Below are positions 1-8,103 of a stretch of DNA of 64,000 bases, one piece after another. Origin of the DNA: Streptococcus mitis (GTDB lineage Bacteria; Bacillota; Bacilli; Lactobacillales; Streptococcaceae); contig NZ_CABEHV010000004.1 of assembly GCF_901542415.1 (NCBI RefSeq), positions 620,001 to 684,000 of the forward strand, given 5' to 3'. The stretch's first letter is position 1; each line of letters opens with the position of its first letter. Both the position numbers and the translations under genes were made by a program. The notes under the pieces are model-generated. The model did no database searches and was not told the DNA's origin. It saw only the letters and a list, made by a program, of their open reading frames with translations.

Positions 1-181
1 TCAATTCATCCGCTACCAAGACTTTCAGTTCTTCCATTTGAGCCACTGTTGGTTCTTCTGTTTGGTGTTGAGCCATGAGGCGTTTTAAAGCACCACGTTG
101 GTCAAATGCAAGAGCTGAGATGATACCATTTTCATCAGAAAGTTTTTCTAAGCGTGCACGTTTTTGTTCTGTTAAAGCCAT
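1..181 (-). CDS. lacD: Tagatose 1,6-bisphosphate aldolase, N-terminal part (runs off the window)
   Basis: LacD cleaves tagatose-1,6-bisphosphate to dihydroxyacetone phosphate and glyceraldehyde-3-phosphate, the last step of the tagatose-6-phosphate branch. Only the first 60 codons are present. They begin [19 protein letters not shown] and continue [16 protein letters not shown], which I recognise as the start of class I LacD aldolases. The ATG is at 179-181, one base from the lacC stop, so the two genes are transcribed and probably translated together as the end of lacABCD. The catalytic lysine lies outside the window. Confidence 0.93.
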   Translation of the reverse strand, partial: MALTEQKRARLEKLSDENGIISALAFDQRGALKRLMAQHQTEEPTVAQMEELKVLVADEL

Positions 182-182
182 T

Positions 183-1112
183 TTATACCTCTTTTACTAT
201 TAATTGATCATATAGAGCTTGATAGTTGGCCATGTTGACATGACCAGTCATTTTTTCTTGAGCATTGAGCATACCAAGGACATTTGCCTTGATGAGTAGT
301 TCTGCATCCGATTCTTTATGAAGTAGTCCTGAAGAAATCCCTGCTACTGTAGAATCTCCAGATCCAACAGGGTTGACTACCTGAATTCTAGGAATATCTA
401 CCTTGTAGAAAGTGTCACCATGTTTGGCAAAGGCACCGTTGGCACCAAGTGAAACGATAATCCATTCAATACCTGCAAACAAAGGTTCTTGAAGGACTTC
501 TTTTAATTCATCCAAATCCTCAGAAACTTCTCTTCCAAGAAGCTGGGACAATTCCTCATTATTTGGTTTGATGACGGTTGGTTTATGTGTTGATTCAAGA
601 ACCGCCTGAAGTGCTGTACCAGAGCAGTCCAAAACAACAGGCTTGCCAGCTTGATTAGCAAGTTCTACCAAGCTCGCATAGTAATCAACTGGAAGACCAG
701 CTGGCAGACTACCCGATATGGCTACTACTTCAACCGAGTCCAGGAGATTTTTGAAATGTTCCAAAAAGTCTTGACCTTCTTGTTCCAATACTTCAGGACC
801 TTTTTCAAGAACTTCTGTTTGGTTGTCTCCGTGGAGAATAGCGATACAGTTACGAGTCTCTCCCTGAATTGAGAAGAAATCTTTCTTTACTTGATCATCG
901 ATATTTTCAACCAAAAACTCACCAAGTTTACCACCCACTAAACCAGTAGCAAGAACAGAATCTCCGAATTCTGAAAGTACTCGGGTAACATTGAGTCCCT
1001 TACCACCAGCCGTTTTGGTTACATCCACCACACGATTGACAGTATCAATCTTCAACTCATCCAAGGGATAGGAAATATCAATGGATGGGTTCATTGTGAC
1101 TGTTAAAATCAT
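183..1112 (-). CDS. lacC: Tagatose-6-phosphate kinase
   Basis: LacC phosphorylates tagatose-6-phosphate to the 1,6-bisphosphate using ATP. The 309-aa protein is a PfkB/ribokinase-family sugar kinase of normal length. The N-terminal substrate region has TMNPSID (about residues 6-12) and [11 protein letters not shown] (about 37-47). The C-terminal PfkB signature [13 protein letters not shown] (about 247-259) contains the catalytic Asp and anion-hole glycines. The start has a GAGG Shine-Dalgarno about 6 nt upstream. It lies 10 bp after lacB and is followed almost directly by lacD. Confidence 0.95.
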   Translation of the reverse strand: MILTVTMNPSIDISYPLDELKIDTVNRVVDVTKTAGGKGLNVTRVLSEFGDSVLATGLVGGKLGEFLVENIDDQVKKDFFSIQGETRNCIAILHGDNQTEVLEKGPEVLEQEGQDFLEHFKNLLDSVEVVAISGSLPAGLPVDYYASLVELANQAGKPVVLDCSGTALQAVLESTHKPTVIKPNNEELSQLLGREVSEDLDELKEVLQEPLFAGIEWIIVSLGANGAFAKHGDTFYKVDIPRIQVVNPVGSGDSTVAGISSGLLHKESDAELLIKANVLGMLNAQEKMTGHVNMANYQALYDQLIVKEV

Positions 1113-1122
1113 AGGTTACCTC

Positions 1123-1638
1123 TTAATCGTGGTATTCTCCGCGATCCCATTTTTCAAGGAATTCAGTGAAGAAGTTTGCGTCTGTTTGTTGAGCATTGTG
1201 ACTTTCAAGGTGTTCAATTTTCGCAATCAATTTTTTGTTTTCTTCAGATGGTTTGTATTCAGCATGGATGAAAGCTTCGATGATATCACACATGAGCAGT
1301 TCACCAGTAATCTTACCACCAAAACCGATAACGTTAGCGTTCAATTGCTCTTTAGCATAAAGAGCTGTTGTCATATCACGAACCAAGGCAGAACGGACAC
1401 CTGGAACTTTATTTACAGCATTGTTGATACCAACACCAGTACCACAGATACATACCCCAAGATCAGCTTGACCGCTAGTTACAGCTTCCCCTACTTTTTT
1501 ACCAAAGATTGGGTAGTGAGTACGTGTGTGGTCATATGTACCAAAGTCAATGACTTCATATCCTTTTGATTTCAAAAATTCTGAAACCGCCATTTTTTCA
1601 TCTGTTACGATGTGGTCACATCCAATTGCAATTCTCAT
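1123..1638 (-). CDS. lacB: Galactose-6-phosphate isomerase subunit LacB
   Basis: With LacA it forms the heteromeric isomerase converting galactose-6-phosphate to tagatose-6-phosphate. The 171-aa protein belongs to the RpiB/LacAB fold. [13 protein letters not shown] opens the Rossmann-like domain and [18 protein letters not shown] (about residues 72-89) is the phosphate-binding loop, including the catalytic Cys of the family. A GGAGGG Shine-Dalgarno precedes the ATG. The gap to lacA is larger than elsewhere in the operon because a BOX-like repeat sits in it. Confidence 0.95.
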   Translation of the reverse strand: MRIAIGCDHIVTDEKMAVSEFLKSKGYEVIDFGTYDHTRTHYPIFGKKVGEAVTSGQADLGVCICGTGVGINNAVNKVPGVRSALVRDMTTALYAKEQLNANVIGFGGKITGELLMCDIIEAFIHAEYKPSEENKKLIAKIEHLESHNAQQTDANFFTEFLEKWDRGEYHD

Positions 1639-1685
1639 TAGTTATTCCCTCCGATTAATTATATAAATCTAATATCATTTATCCC

Positions 1686-1787
1686 TACTCAAGAAAAATC
1701 AAGATTAGCTTAGGAAGCGAGCTGCAAGCATAACTGAGGTTAGCTAAAGTGAGCTGACAACAGATTATCTTGATTTTTGAAGAGTAT
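1686..1787 (-). repeat. Diverged BOX-type element between lacA and lacB
   Basis: This stretch matches, with scattered changes, the reverse complement of the two clearer BOX elements in this window. Read on the - strand it begins ATACTCTTCAAAAATCAAG, contains the GCTAGCTTCCTA-like boxC core (here GCTCGCTTCCTA) and ends near TTGAGTAG. Its last bases overlap the lacA stop codon. The two ends are complementary, so in the lac mRNA it would fold into a long hairpin between lacA and lacB. BOX elements are non-coding pneumococcal/mitis-group repeats. Assignment is by eye. Confidence 0.6.
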
Positions 1788-2212
1788 TAGCACATTTTGT
1801 TCAACATGTCGACCCTAATTTGGTGACGTCCACCATCGTATTTACCGTTAACAAATCCTTTAGCGATGTTTTTAGCCAATTCATCACCGACAAGTTGTGC
1901 ACCCATAGTGATCATACGTGAGTTGTTGTGTCCACGAGTCATATAAGCTGAACGTTCGTCAGATACTTCTGCAGCAACCATTCCTTTAATCTTAGTTGCA
2001 ACCATAAATGGACCAGCTCCATAAGCATCAATCACAATACCAAGGTTTTGTTCTTCTTTGTTTACTTCTGCAGCAACAGCAAGAGTCACATCAACAAAGT
2101 CTTGACCTTCATCTGTAACATCCACAACGTGGAAGTTTTCTTTTTCCAAGAAGTCTTTCACAACTTCTTTCAATCTCAAACCTGCAGCATCTGCACCGAT
2201 AACAATAGACAT
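1787..2212 (-). CDS. lacA: Galactose-6-phosphate isomerase subunit LacA
   Basis: Partner of LacB and first gene of the lacABCD run. The 141-aa protein has the RpiB/LacAB fold. It begins [20 protein letters not shown] and carries [16 protein letters not shown] in place of the LacB CGTGVG loop, then [12 protein letters not shown] near residues 103-114, which is typical of LacA. It lacks the loop cysteine, as expected for this subunit. The start has an AAGGAG Shine-Dalgarno 8 nt upstream. A leader of roughly 220 nt separates it from its promoter. Confidence 0.95.
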   Translation of the reverse strand: MSIVIGADAAGLRLKEVVKDFLEKENFHVVDVTDEGQDFVDVTLAVAAEVNKEEQNLGIVIDAYGAGPFMVATKIKGMVAAEVSDERSAYMTRGHNNSRMITMGAQLVGDELAKNIAKGFVNGKYDGGRHQIRVDMLNKMC

Positions 2213-2341
2213 ATTGTATACTCCTTTTTATTTTTCTAGGCTAGTAAAACCATTTATAGTTAGCAGTTTATCTACAAAAGGCTTTATAGCAGTTTATTGA
2301 CAAATTGGATTGAATGAGATGGATTGCACCTTATTCAAGTT

Positions 2342-2359
2342 TAGGAAACCAGTTTCCTA
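2342..2359. promoter_or_regulatory. Perfect 8-bp palindrome in the lacA leader
   Basis: TAGGAAAC-CA-GTTTCCTA is a perfect inverted repeat in the untranslated leader, roughly 75 nt downstream of the lac promoter. It could be a protein-binding site or a short mRNA hairpin. I do not recognise a regulator for it. Confidence 0.35.
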
Positions 2360-2403
2360 GAAATAATCTTTCTACACGAAAGAGAATATAACAATTGATT
2401 ATT

Positions 2404-2438
2404 TGTTTGTTACAAACATCATTTGTTGCTTACAAACA
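2404..2438 (-). promoter_or_regulatory. Operator-like TGTTTGT/ACAAACA repeats just downstream of the lac -10
   Basis: A perfect inverted repeat TGTTTGT-T-ACAAACA (2404-2418) and a partial copy ending TTACAAACA (to 2438) directly follow the -10 box of the lac promoter. TGTTTG-rich repeats are the typical binding sites of the DeoR-family repressor LacR. A repressor bound here would block initiation. The regulator gene is not in the window. Confidence 0.55.
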
Positions 2439-2439
2439 T

Positions 2440-2468
2440 AATATACTCCTATTTCTCGGAAAAGTCAA
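2440..2468 (-). promoter_or_regulatory. lacABCD promoter
   Basis: On the - strand TTGACT (2463-2468), a 17-nt spacer and TATATT (2440-2445) form a strong sigma-A promoter, located immediately after the lacX stop codon. TGTTTG operator-like motifs lie on both sides. Confidence 0.75.
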
Positions 2469-2474
2469 CAGTTA

Positions 2475-2496
2475 ATGTTTGTTTTTGTGTTTTTTT
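2475..2496 (+). promoter_or_regulatory. LacR-like operator upstream of the lac -35
   Basis: ATGTTTGTTTTTGTGTTTTT (2475 onwards) differs at only two of 22 positions from a site at 6071-6092 (opposite strand) upstream of the PTS promoter. The shared pattern is ATGTTTGTTTWTGTGTTTKT. It abuts the -35 of the lac promoter and overlaps the end of lacX. I infer a common DeoR/LacR-type regulator. Confidence 0.55.
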
Positions 2497-2497
2497 A

Positions 2498-3394
2498 CTA
2501 AAGAATTTCGATATCAAAACCAATTTGATCCACTTGGCCAGGTTCTAGGAGACGAACATTCTTCTTATCTTCTAGATGATCTCCTTCTTCAAGGGATGTT
2601 GACAAGCCAGACCATGGTTCAAAAGCAATGAAAGGTCCTTTGGTCAAAGTTGACCAGATAATGAGGTTTGGAAACTCTGCAAAGCACACTTTCAATCCCT
2701 TATCATGTTTACGAGAACGAAGGGCAATTGTTCTAGATTGCAATTCATCTAAGGTAACTGCATCTGTACTGAAAAGATCATAACTAAGATCTATTTCTTT
2801 TTGAGCCTCTAACCATGGACTTCTATCTTGAAAATCAAGCATACCCGTTTCTGGGAAAGGACGTGGAACAGAGCAAGTCTCCTCTTTCTCAAACTCTAAA
2901 TAGTAATCTTCATAGACCTCATCATCCAGTAGAGGACAATTAAATCCTGGATGTCCACCAATGAAGTAAGGCATGACCTTGCTAGTTTCTTTATTGAAAA
3001 TCTTGTATTGAGTCCGTACTGTCTTGGCAGAAAGACTGTAAGTGATTTCTAGGCGGAAATGATAAGGATAGTTTTGATAGCTATTCTCATCGTCTTCAAT
3101 TGCAAAAGTTACACTATTATCTGTCTGTTCAACTAATTCAAATTCTTTCTTACGAACCAAACCATGACGAGGAATCTTTCCTTTACTTTCTTGTCCATTA
3201 TCATCTATATAAAGTGCTATATCCTCTCTCAATGAACCACAAATAGGAAAGAGAACAGGAGCTTGTCCACTCCAATAAGTAGCATCCCCTTGCCACAAAT
3301 ACTCAAGTCCCTCAGCATCTTTTATAGAAGAAAGAGCCCCACCAAAACTGTTAAATTGAACACTTAATTGTTCTGATTTTAATTCAATTACCAT
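2498..3394 (-). CDS. lacX: Aldose 1-epimerase family protein (LacX-like)
   Basis: The 298-aa protein has the galactose-mutarotase fold. It begins VIELKSEQLSVQFNSFGGAL, has the strand and loop LWQGDATYWSGQAPVLFPICG (split here by the usual Trp and Pro residues), the substrate-loop histidine PRHGLVRKKEF (about residues 75-85), a second histidine GGHPGFN (about 147-153), and a C-terminal catalytic-acid region around AFEPWSGL. LacX homologues accompany tagatose-6-phosphate genes and are assumed to interconvert anomers of the sugar or sugar phosphate. A terminator lies directly upstream with no room for a promoter after it, so expression probably depends on read-through from the PTS genes. Confidence 0.85.
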   Translation of the reverse strand: MVIELKSEQLSVQFNSFGGALSSIKDAEGLEYLWQGDATYWSGQAPVLFPICGSLREDIALYIDDNGQESKGKIPRHGLVRKKEFELVEQTDNSVTFAIEDDENSYQNYPYHFRLEITYSLSAKTVRTQYKIFNKETSKVMPYFIGGHPGFNCPLLDDEVYEDYYLEFEKEETCSVPRPFPETGMLDFQDRSPWLEAQKEIDLSYDLFSTDAVTLDELQSRTIALRSRKHDKGLKVCFAEFPNLIIWSTLTKGPFIAFEPWSGLSTSLEEGDHLEDKKNVRLLEPGQVDQIGFDIEIL

Positions 3395-3419
3395 TATTTT
3401 CTCCGATTTCTTGATAGTT

Positions 3420-3465
3420 TATAAAAAACTAGGCTGTCACTCCTAATGGTATGACAACCTAGTTT
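3420..3465 (-). terminator. Rho-independent terminator upstream of lacX
   Basis: On the - strand AAACTAGG-T-TGTCA pairs with TGACA-G-CCTAGTTT around a 12-nt loop and runs into T residues. It follows the PTS IIC gene and the BOX element and stands 26 bp before the lacX start. Confidence 0.75.
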
Positions 3466-3474
3466 CAACAATTT

Positions 3475-3580
3475 ACACTCTGCGAAAATCCAATTCAAAC
3501 TTCGTCAGCGTCGCCTTGCCGTACTTTAGTACAGCCTGCAGCTAGCTTCCTAGTTTGCTCTTTGATTTTCATTGAGCTTA
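3475..3580 (+). repeat. BOX element (boxA-boxC, no boxB)
   Basis: It contains GTCAGCGTCGCCTTGCCGTA, the conserved boxA segment used as the target of BOX-PCR, followed by CTAGCTTCCTAGTTTGCTC and GATTTTCATTGAGC of boxC. No boxB module lies between them. It sits between the PTS IIC gene and the terminator upstream of lacX. Confidence 0.9.
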
Positions 3581-3597
3581 CATTTTATAGGAGCGCA

Positions 3598-5073
3598 TTA
3601 TTTTGCTTTTGCTGCGTACTCTTCGTTACGTTTGATCATTTGTTTTCTGTACCATGCAAAGATACCGATATAGAATACAAGGAAGACTACAGCACCAAGG
3701 ATTGCTTTGATATCACCAGTTGTAGTGTTACCAATTGTCCAACCAAGAAGTTTTTCGATTGGTCCTTCAAGAGTTGAGTGAGTGATCAATTGAGTTTCGC
3801 TCACACCTGCTGGGAAGGCACCTACACCTTTAGCAAGTTCTGTTGCAAATGGTGCGATAAGTGTACCTGAAAGAAGGAAGAGTGGCAACAAGAGTGTTCC
3901 GAAGATAATCATACGGAGCAATTTACCACGAGTTACAACCAAGAGAGCTGGAGTAACACCCATAGCGATGATACCTGCAAGTGGCAAGATACCATTTCCG
4001 ACTTTTGAAAGAAGCACAGCTTCAATCAACATGATTGGTGCAAGTACGTTAGCACAAGCCCAGATTTCAGCACGACCAGCGATGAATGGCCAGTCAAGAC
4101 CGATGTTGAATTTACGTCCTTGAAGACGTTTAGTAGCAACGTTTGTAATACCTTGTGAAAGAGGTTCTACGGCAGCGATGAACCATGAACCGATAAGTGA
4201 GAAGAGTTCCAAAGATACACCGGCTGTCAAACCAAGAGACAACCATCCTTTGATAACAAGACGCCATTTATCTGCATCTGCAACACCTTCAATTGGATGT
4301 GGAGTTCCCATAATACCGATAACAATACCAAGAATGAAACCGATGAAGAATTTAGAACCCCAGAAACCGATTTTTTTGTTCAATTTAGCAGCATCAAAGT
4401 CATATTTATCAAGACCTGGGAAGAATTTTTCAAAAATCTTATCCAAAACCATGATAACTGGGTTCATCATGTAGTTCATGTGAGTTGATGTCATTGGTGA
4501 TGAACTTGGAGCGTTAAGAAGGTCATCAAATGTAGGTTTCATCAAGTCAGAGTTGATAATTTTCAACACACCAACAAGGACGATAGCTGCTGTAGCAATA
4601 AAGAGTGAAACTCCTTGGCTCACACCGTTGTTGTCTGCATACCATTTAATCAAAAGACCTGTGATAGACAAGTGCCAGATATCGAAGATATCGACGTCAA
4701 GTGTATCAGTTTTCTTCATAGCAAGCATTACTACGTTGACAATCAACATGATAAGCAAGAAGTAAAGTGTCCAAGCAGATCCCCAAGTGATTGTTGCAAG
4801 TGGTGCCCAACCAACGTCGGTAATACTCAATTGAATACCAGTATTTTCAACGAATTTTGCAAGTGATGCTGAGAAAGCACCATTTAGCATACCGATGATA
4901 GCACCGATACCAGTAAGAGCGATGGCAAGTTTGATACCACCTTCAAGCGCTTTGGAGAATTTCACTCCAAAAAGTAAAGCCAATACTGTCAAAATGATCA
5001 ACATGATGACAGGTCCACCCATATCTAAGACGGGTGTAAAGACCTTTTTGATTAGGTCAAAGATTGCATCCAT
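3598..5073 (-). CDS. PTS galactitol-family (GatC) EIIC permease
   Basis: Membrane channel of a phosphotransferase system. The 491-aa polytopic protein starts MDAIFDLIKKVFTPVLDMGG and has about ten or more hydrophobic segments. Family-typical loops include the cytoplasmic-looking GVADADKWR and the re-entrant-like IIEAV/ILPLAGIIAMG region, and the tail is basic (YRKQMIKRNEEYAAKAK). Size and pattern fit the galactitol (GatC) family. Because it lies with lacABCD, I infer that it takes up galactose (or galactitol/tagatose) as the 6-phosphate. A galactose PTS of this family next to tagatose genes is known in oral streptococci. A GGGAGG Shine-Dalgarno precedes the ATG. Confidence 0.88.
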   Translation of the reverse strand: MDAIFDLIKKVFTPVLDMGGPVIMLIILTVLALLFGVKFSKALEGGIKLAIALTGIGAIIGMLNGAFSASLAKFVENTGIQLSITDVGWAPLATITWGSAWTLYFLLIMLIVNVVMLAMKKTDTLDVDIFDIWHLSITGLLIKWYADNNGVSQGVSLFIATAAIVLVGVLKIINSDLMKPTFDDLLNAPSSSPMTSTHMNYMMNPVIMVLDKIFEKFFPGLDKYDFDAAKLNKKIGFWGSKFFIGFILGIVIGIMGTPHPIEGVADADKWRLVIKGWLSLGLTAGVSLELFSLIGSWFIAAVEPLSQGITNVATKRLQGRKFNIGLDWPFIAGRAEIWACANVLAPIMLIEAVLLSKVGNGILPLAGIIAMGVTPALLVVTRGKLLRMIIFGTLLLPLFLLSGTLIAPFATELAKGVGAFPAGVSETQLITHSTLEGPIEKLLGWTIGNTTTGDIKAILGAVVFLVFYIGIFAWYRKQMIKRNEEYAAKAK

Positions 5074-5120
5074 AACTGTTCCTCCCTTTTTATAGTTATA
5101 TGAATGTTAACAAATTAAAA

Positions 5121-5426
5121 TTAGCTTAATCCGTGTTCTTTAATAGCTGCTTCAATATTGTCAAATACTGGAGCACTCATAGCTGGGATACGGAATAAGA
5201 TTGGTCCAGCTTCGATAACTGGGATACCTGGGTCAAAACCAAGATCTGTAGCAGCAATTGGTGTGAAGATGTCATAACCTTTGATAAGGTCTTCGTTAAC
5301 GTCTTTTACCATAACTGCATCACAGTGAACATCAAAACCGCGGTTTGAAAGTTCTTCTTCAAGAGCACTTTTAATTTGGTGGCTTGAGTTAACACCTGCA
5401 CCGCAGGCGGCAAGAATTTTAATCAT
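5121..5426 (-). CDS. PTS galactitol-family EIIB
   Basis: Cytoplasmic phosphocarrier that passes phosphate from EIIA to the sugar on EIIC. The 101-aa protein starts MIKILAACGAGVNSSHQIK. The phosphorylatable Cys (about residue 8) sits in the P-loop CGAGVNSS, as expected for lactose/galactitol-type EIIB. I chose the ATG at 5424-5426 because a GGAGG Shine-Dalgarno lies 8 nt upstream. The frame is open for 12 more codons, but those overlap that ribosome site. It lies between the IIA and IIC genes. Confidence 0.9.
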   Translation of the reverse strand: MIKILAACGAGVNSSHQIKSALEEELSNRGFDVHCDAVMVKDVNEDLIKGYDIFTPIAATDLGFDPGIPVIEAGPILFRIPAMSAPVFDNIEAAIKEHGLS

Positions 5427-5464
5427 ATGGATTTCCTCCGATTTAATATTTTTAATAGACAAGA

Positions 5465-5941
5465 TTAAGCGATTGCTTCAGCAATATAAGCATAGAGAGC
5501 TTCTGGTTCAGAAATTTTTGATAGGTCTTCAAGATGACCATTTCCAGTAAAGAAGTCCATCAACTGAGCAAGAATGTTTGTTTGACTTGAACTTGAGTTA
5601 TTAATGATAAAGAAGAGCAAGGATACTTCTACTTCCTTATCTGGTGCAATCATATTGTGGAAAGTCACTGGTTTTTCTAATCGAACCACCACAACTTTTT
5701 CGGCTAGATTATGAACAATATCTGTATGAGGAATAGCCACATTCGGCAAATCCTTACCCAAAAATTCCATATCTAAGCCAGTTGGAAATGACTTTTCACG
5801 CGTGATCAAGGCTTCACGATAGGTTGGAGTTACGATTTCTCGTTCTTCCAATAAAGTTGCAACCTGATCAAAGAGATGTTCTTGATTATCCGCTTCTAAG
5901 CAAAACACAAGGTTTTTGTCAAAGAAATGATCTAATCCCAT
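5465..5941 (-). CDS. PTS fructose/mannitol-type EIIA
   Basis: Phosphocarrier accepting phosphate from HPr. The 158-aa protein has the PTS_EIIA_2 fold. The active-site histidine is in NVAIPHTDI (about residue 74 of the chosen start), preceded by REKSFPTGLDMEFLGKDLP. I chose the ATG at 5939-5941 (MGLDHFFDKNLVF) because GAAGGGAAA lies just upstream. It is the first gene of the IIA-IIB-IIC unit, directly behind a strong promoter with a cre site. Confidence 0.9.
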   Translation of the reverse strand: MGLDHFFDKNLVFCLEADNQEHLFDQVATLLEEREIVTPTYREALITREKSFPTGLDMEFLGKDLPNVAIPHTDIVHNLAEKVVVVRLEKPVTFHNMIAPDKEVEVSLLFFIINNSSSSQTNILAQLMDFFTGNGHLEDLSKISEPEALYAYIAEAIA

Positions 5942-5977
5942 AAGGTTTTCCCTTCTTTCCATTAACTTTATGCTATA

Positions 5978-6006
5978 AGTATAACACTATATGAAACCGT
6001 TGTCAA
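5978..6006 (-). promoter_or_regulatory. Promoter of the PTS (galactose) operon
   Basis: On the - strand TTGACA (6001-6006), a 17-nt spacer and TATACT (5978-5983) form a near-consensus sigma-A promoter 36 bp upstream of the EIIA start. Confidence 0.8.
5991..6005 (+). promoter_or_regulatory. cre (CcpA) site overlapping the PTS promoter
   Basis: ATGAAACCGTTGTCA fits the cre consensus WTGNAANCGNWNNCA at every position. It covers the -35 box and spacer, so CcpA binding should repress the operon when a preferred sugar such as glucose is present. Confidence 0.7.
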
Positions 6007-6066
6007 CGATTTTCTGTTGTTTTTTGTCTCTTTTTTTATATTTTTGTTGTTTTTATGGTTTGTTGT

Positions 6067-6106
6067 AAAAAAACAAACACATAAACAAACATTTCAAACA
6101 TTTTTT
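6067..6106 (-). promoter_or_regulatory. LacR-like operator array upstream of the PTS promoter
   Basis: Read on the - strand it contains three TGTTTG motifs, including a 22-nt match (two differences) to the operator at 2475-2496 beside the lacABCD promoter. It lies about 65 bp upstream of the PTS -35, which suggests shared control of uptake and catabolism. Confidence 0.5.
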
Positions 6107-6118
6107 CTGTTCTAGAAA

Positions 6119-6150
6119 TTAAAAAAGCAGACCATTTAAGCCTGCTTTAC
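6119..6150 (-). terminator. lepA terminator
   Basis: On the - strand AAGCAGGC and GTCTGCTT pair around a 7-nt loop and are followed by TTTTTT. It stands about 50 bp after the lepA stop. Confidence 0.75.
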
Positions 6151-6201
6151 GATTGATTCTTATATAAATTTCCTATGAAGAAGGAAATGAAATTAAACAA
6201 C

Positions 6202-8025
6202 TTATTCTTCATCCATGCTCAAGACGCTAAGAAAGGCTTCTTGTGGAACTTCTACTGATCCGATAGCTTTCATACGTTTCTTACCAGCTTTTTGTTTTTC
6301 AAGGAGTTTACGTTTACGAGAAACGTCACCACCGTAACACTTGGCAAGTACGTTCTTACGAAGGGCTTTGATATCCGTACGAGCCACAATCTTGTGTCCA
6401 ATTGCTGCTTGGATTGGAACTTCAAATTGTTGACGAGGGATGATTTTCTTAAGTTTATCAACGATGAGTTTTCCACGTTCGTAGGCAAAATCCTTGTGAA
6501 CGATAAAGCTGAGAGCATCCACCTTGTCTCCATTGAGAAGGATATCCATTTTCACCAGCTTAGATGGGCGATACTCTGACAATTCGTAGTCAAAGCTTGC
6601 ATAACCACGTGTTGAAGACTTGAGTTTATCAAAGAAGTCGAAGACGATTTCAGCCAGTGGAATTTGATAGATAACATTGACACGATTATCATCAATATAG
6701 TCCATAGTCACAAAGTCCCCTCGCTTGCGCTGAGCTAGCTCCATCACTGCTCCTACGAACTCCTGTGGTACCATGATTTGCGCCTTAACATAAGGCTCTT
6801 CAATGGTCGCAATCTTGGTAGGATCTGGGAACTCAGATGGGTTAGACACATCCATAGACTCACCGTCTGTCAAATTGACCTTGTAAATAACAGACGGAGC
6901 TGTCATGATGAGGTCAATGTTGAACTCGCGTTCCAAACGTTCTTGGATAACATCCATATGGAGAAGTCCAAGGAAACCACAACGGAAACCAAATCCAAGT
7001 GCCTGAGATGTTTCTGGTTCAAACTGAAGACTAGCATCATTCAGTTGCAATTTTTCAAGGGCTTCACGCAGGTCATTGTACTTGTTTGACTCAATTGGAT
7101 AGAGACCCGCAAAGACCATAGGATTCATCTGCTTGTAGCCATGTAATGGCTCTGCCGCAGGATTGGTTGCCAAGGTAACGGTATCACCCACACGCGTATC
7201 CTGAACCGTCTTAATAGAAGCCGCAATATAACCAACGTCACCAGTCGCAAGGAAATCACGACCAACTGCCTTAGGAGTAAAAATTCCAACCTCAGTCACA
7301 TCAAAAGTCTTGCCATTGCTCATAAGCTGAATCTTATCGCCAGGTTTAACCACCCCATCCATGACACGCACTTGGAGGATAACCCCACGGTAGGCATCGT
7401 AAACAGAGTCGAAAATCAAGGCCTTCAGTGGTGCCGTCACATCACCTGTTGGCGCTGGCACTTTTTCTACGATTTGCTCAAGGATTTCTTCAATACCAAT
7501 ACCAGCCTTGGCAGAAGCCAAAACTGCTTCACTGGCATCCAAACCAATGACATCTTCAATCTCTGTACGCACGCGCTCAGGATCTGCAGCTGGTAGGTCA
7601 ATTTTGTTAATGACTGGCATGATTTCCAAATCATTGTCCAAGGCCAGATAAACATTGGCAAGGGTTTGAGCCTCAATCCCTTGGGCAGCATCGACTACCA
7701 AAATCGCTCCCTCACAGGCAGCTAGTGAACGTGAAACTTCATAGGTAAAGTCTACGTGTCCTGGTGTGTCAATCAAGTGGAAAATATAAGTTTCCCCATC
7801 TTTTGCAGTATAATTCAGCTCAATGGCATTGAGCTTAATGGTAATCCCACGTTCTCGCTCTAGATCCATGCTATCCAAAAGCTGGGCCTGCATTTCACGA
7901 CTGGATACTGTCTCTGTCTTTTCCAAAATGCGGTCTGCTAGAGTCGATTTCCCATGGTCAATATGGGCGATAATAGAGAAGTTACGGATCTTCTCCTGTC
8001 GTTTTTTCAATTCTTCTAAGTTCAT
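6202..8025 (-). CDS. lepA: Elongation factor 4 (back-translocating GTPase)
   Basis: LepA/EF4 is a ribosome-associated translational GTPase. The 607-aa protein has the G1 motif AHIDHGKST (about residues 17-25), G3 DTPGHVDF, G4 NKIDLP and the G5-like SAKAG, then EF-G-like domains II, III and V and the LepA-specific C-terminal domain ([20 protein letters not shown], about 560-580). I chose the ATG at 8023-8025 ([13 protein letters not shown]) with GGAAG upstream, although the frame extends 21 codons further. A promoter in the upstream gap makes it independent of the genes behind it. Confidence 0.95.
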   Translation of the reverse strand: MNLEELKKRQEKIRNFSIIAHIDHGKSTLADRILEKTETVSSREMQAQLLDSMDLERERGITIKLNAIELNYTAKDGETYIFHLIDTPGHVDFTYEVSRSLAACEGAILVVDAAQGIEAQTLANVYLALDNDLEIMPVINKIDLPAADPERVRTEIEDVIGLDASEAVLASAKAGIGIEEILEQIVEKVPAPTGDVTAPLKALIFDSVYDAYRGVILQVRVMDGVVKPGDKIQLMSNGKTFDVTEVGIFTPKAVGRDFLATGDVGYIAASIKTVQDTRVGDTVTLATNPAAEPLHGYKQMNPMVFAGLYPIESNKYNDLREALEKLQLNDASLQFEPETSQALGFGFRCGFLGLLHMDVIQERLEREFNIDLIMTAPSVIYKVNLTDGESMDVSNPSEFPDPTKIATIEEPYVKAQIMVPQEFVGAVMELAQRKRGDFVTMDYIDDNRVNVIYQIPLAEIVFDFFDKLKSSTRGYASFDYELSEYRPSKLVKMDILLNGDKVDALSFIVHKDFAYERGKLIVDKLKKIIPRQQFEVPIQAAIGHKIVARTDIKALRKNVLAKCYGGDVSRKRKLLEKQKAGKKRMKAIGSVEVPQEAFLSVLSMDEE

Positions 8026-8053
8026 GATTCTCTTCCTTTCAGGGTATCTATTT

Positions 8054-8082
8054 ATTATAAATTGTTTTTGACATTTTGACAA
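8054..8082 (-). promoter_or_regulatory. lepA promoter
   Basis: On the - strand TTGTCA (8077-8082), a 17-nt spacer and TATAAT (8054-8059) lie 28 bp upstream of the lepA ATG. Confidence 0.65.
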
Positions 8083-8103
8083 GACCATACCCTGCTAGGA
8101 GTA

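Noticed and set aside
1081..1569. 162-codon + strand frame opposite lacB
   Set aside because: It lies entirely antisense to lacB, whose homology and ribosome site are certain.
1123..2212. LacA/LacB as ribose-5-phosphate isomerase B
   Set aside because: Two adjacent paralogues with lacC and lacD fit galactose-6-phosphate isomerase far better.
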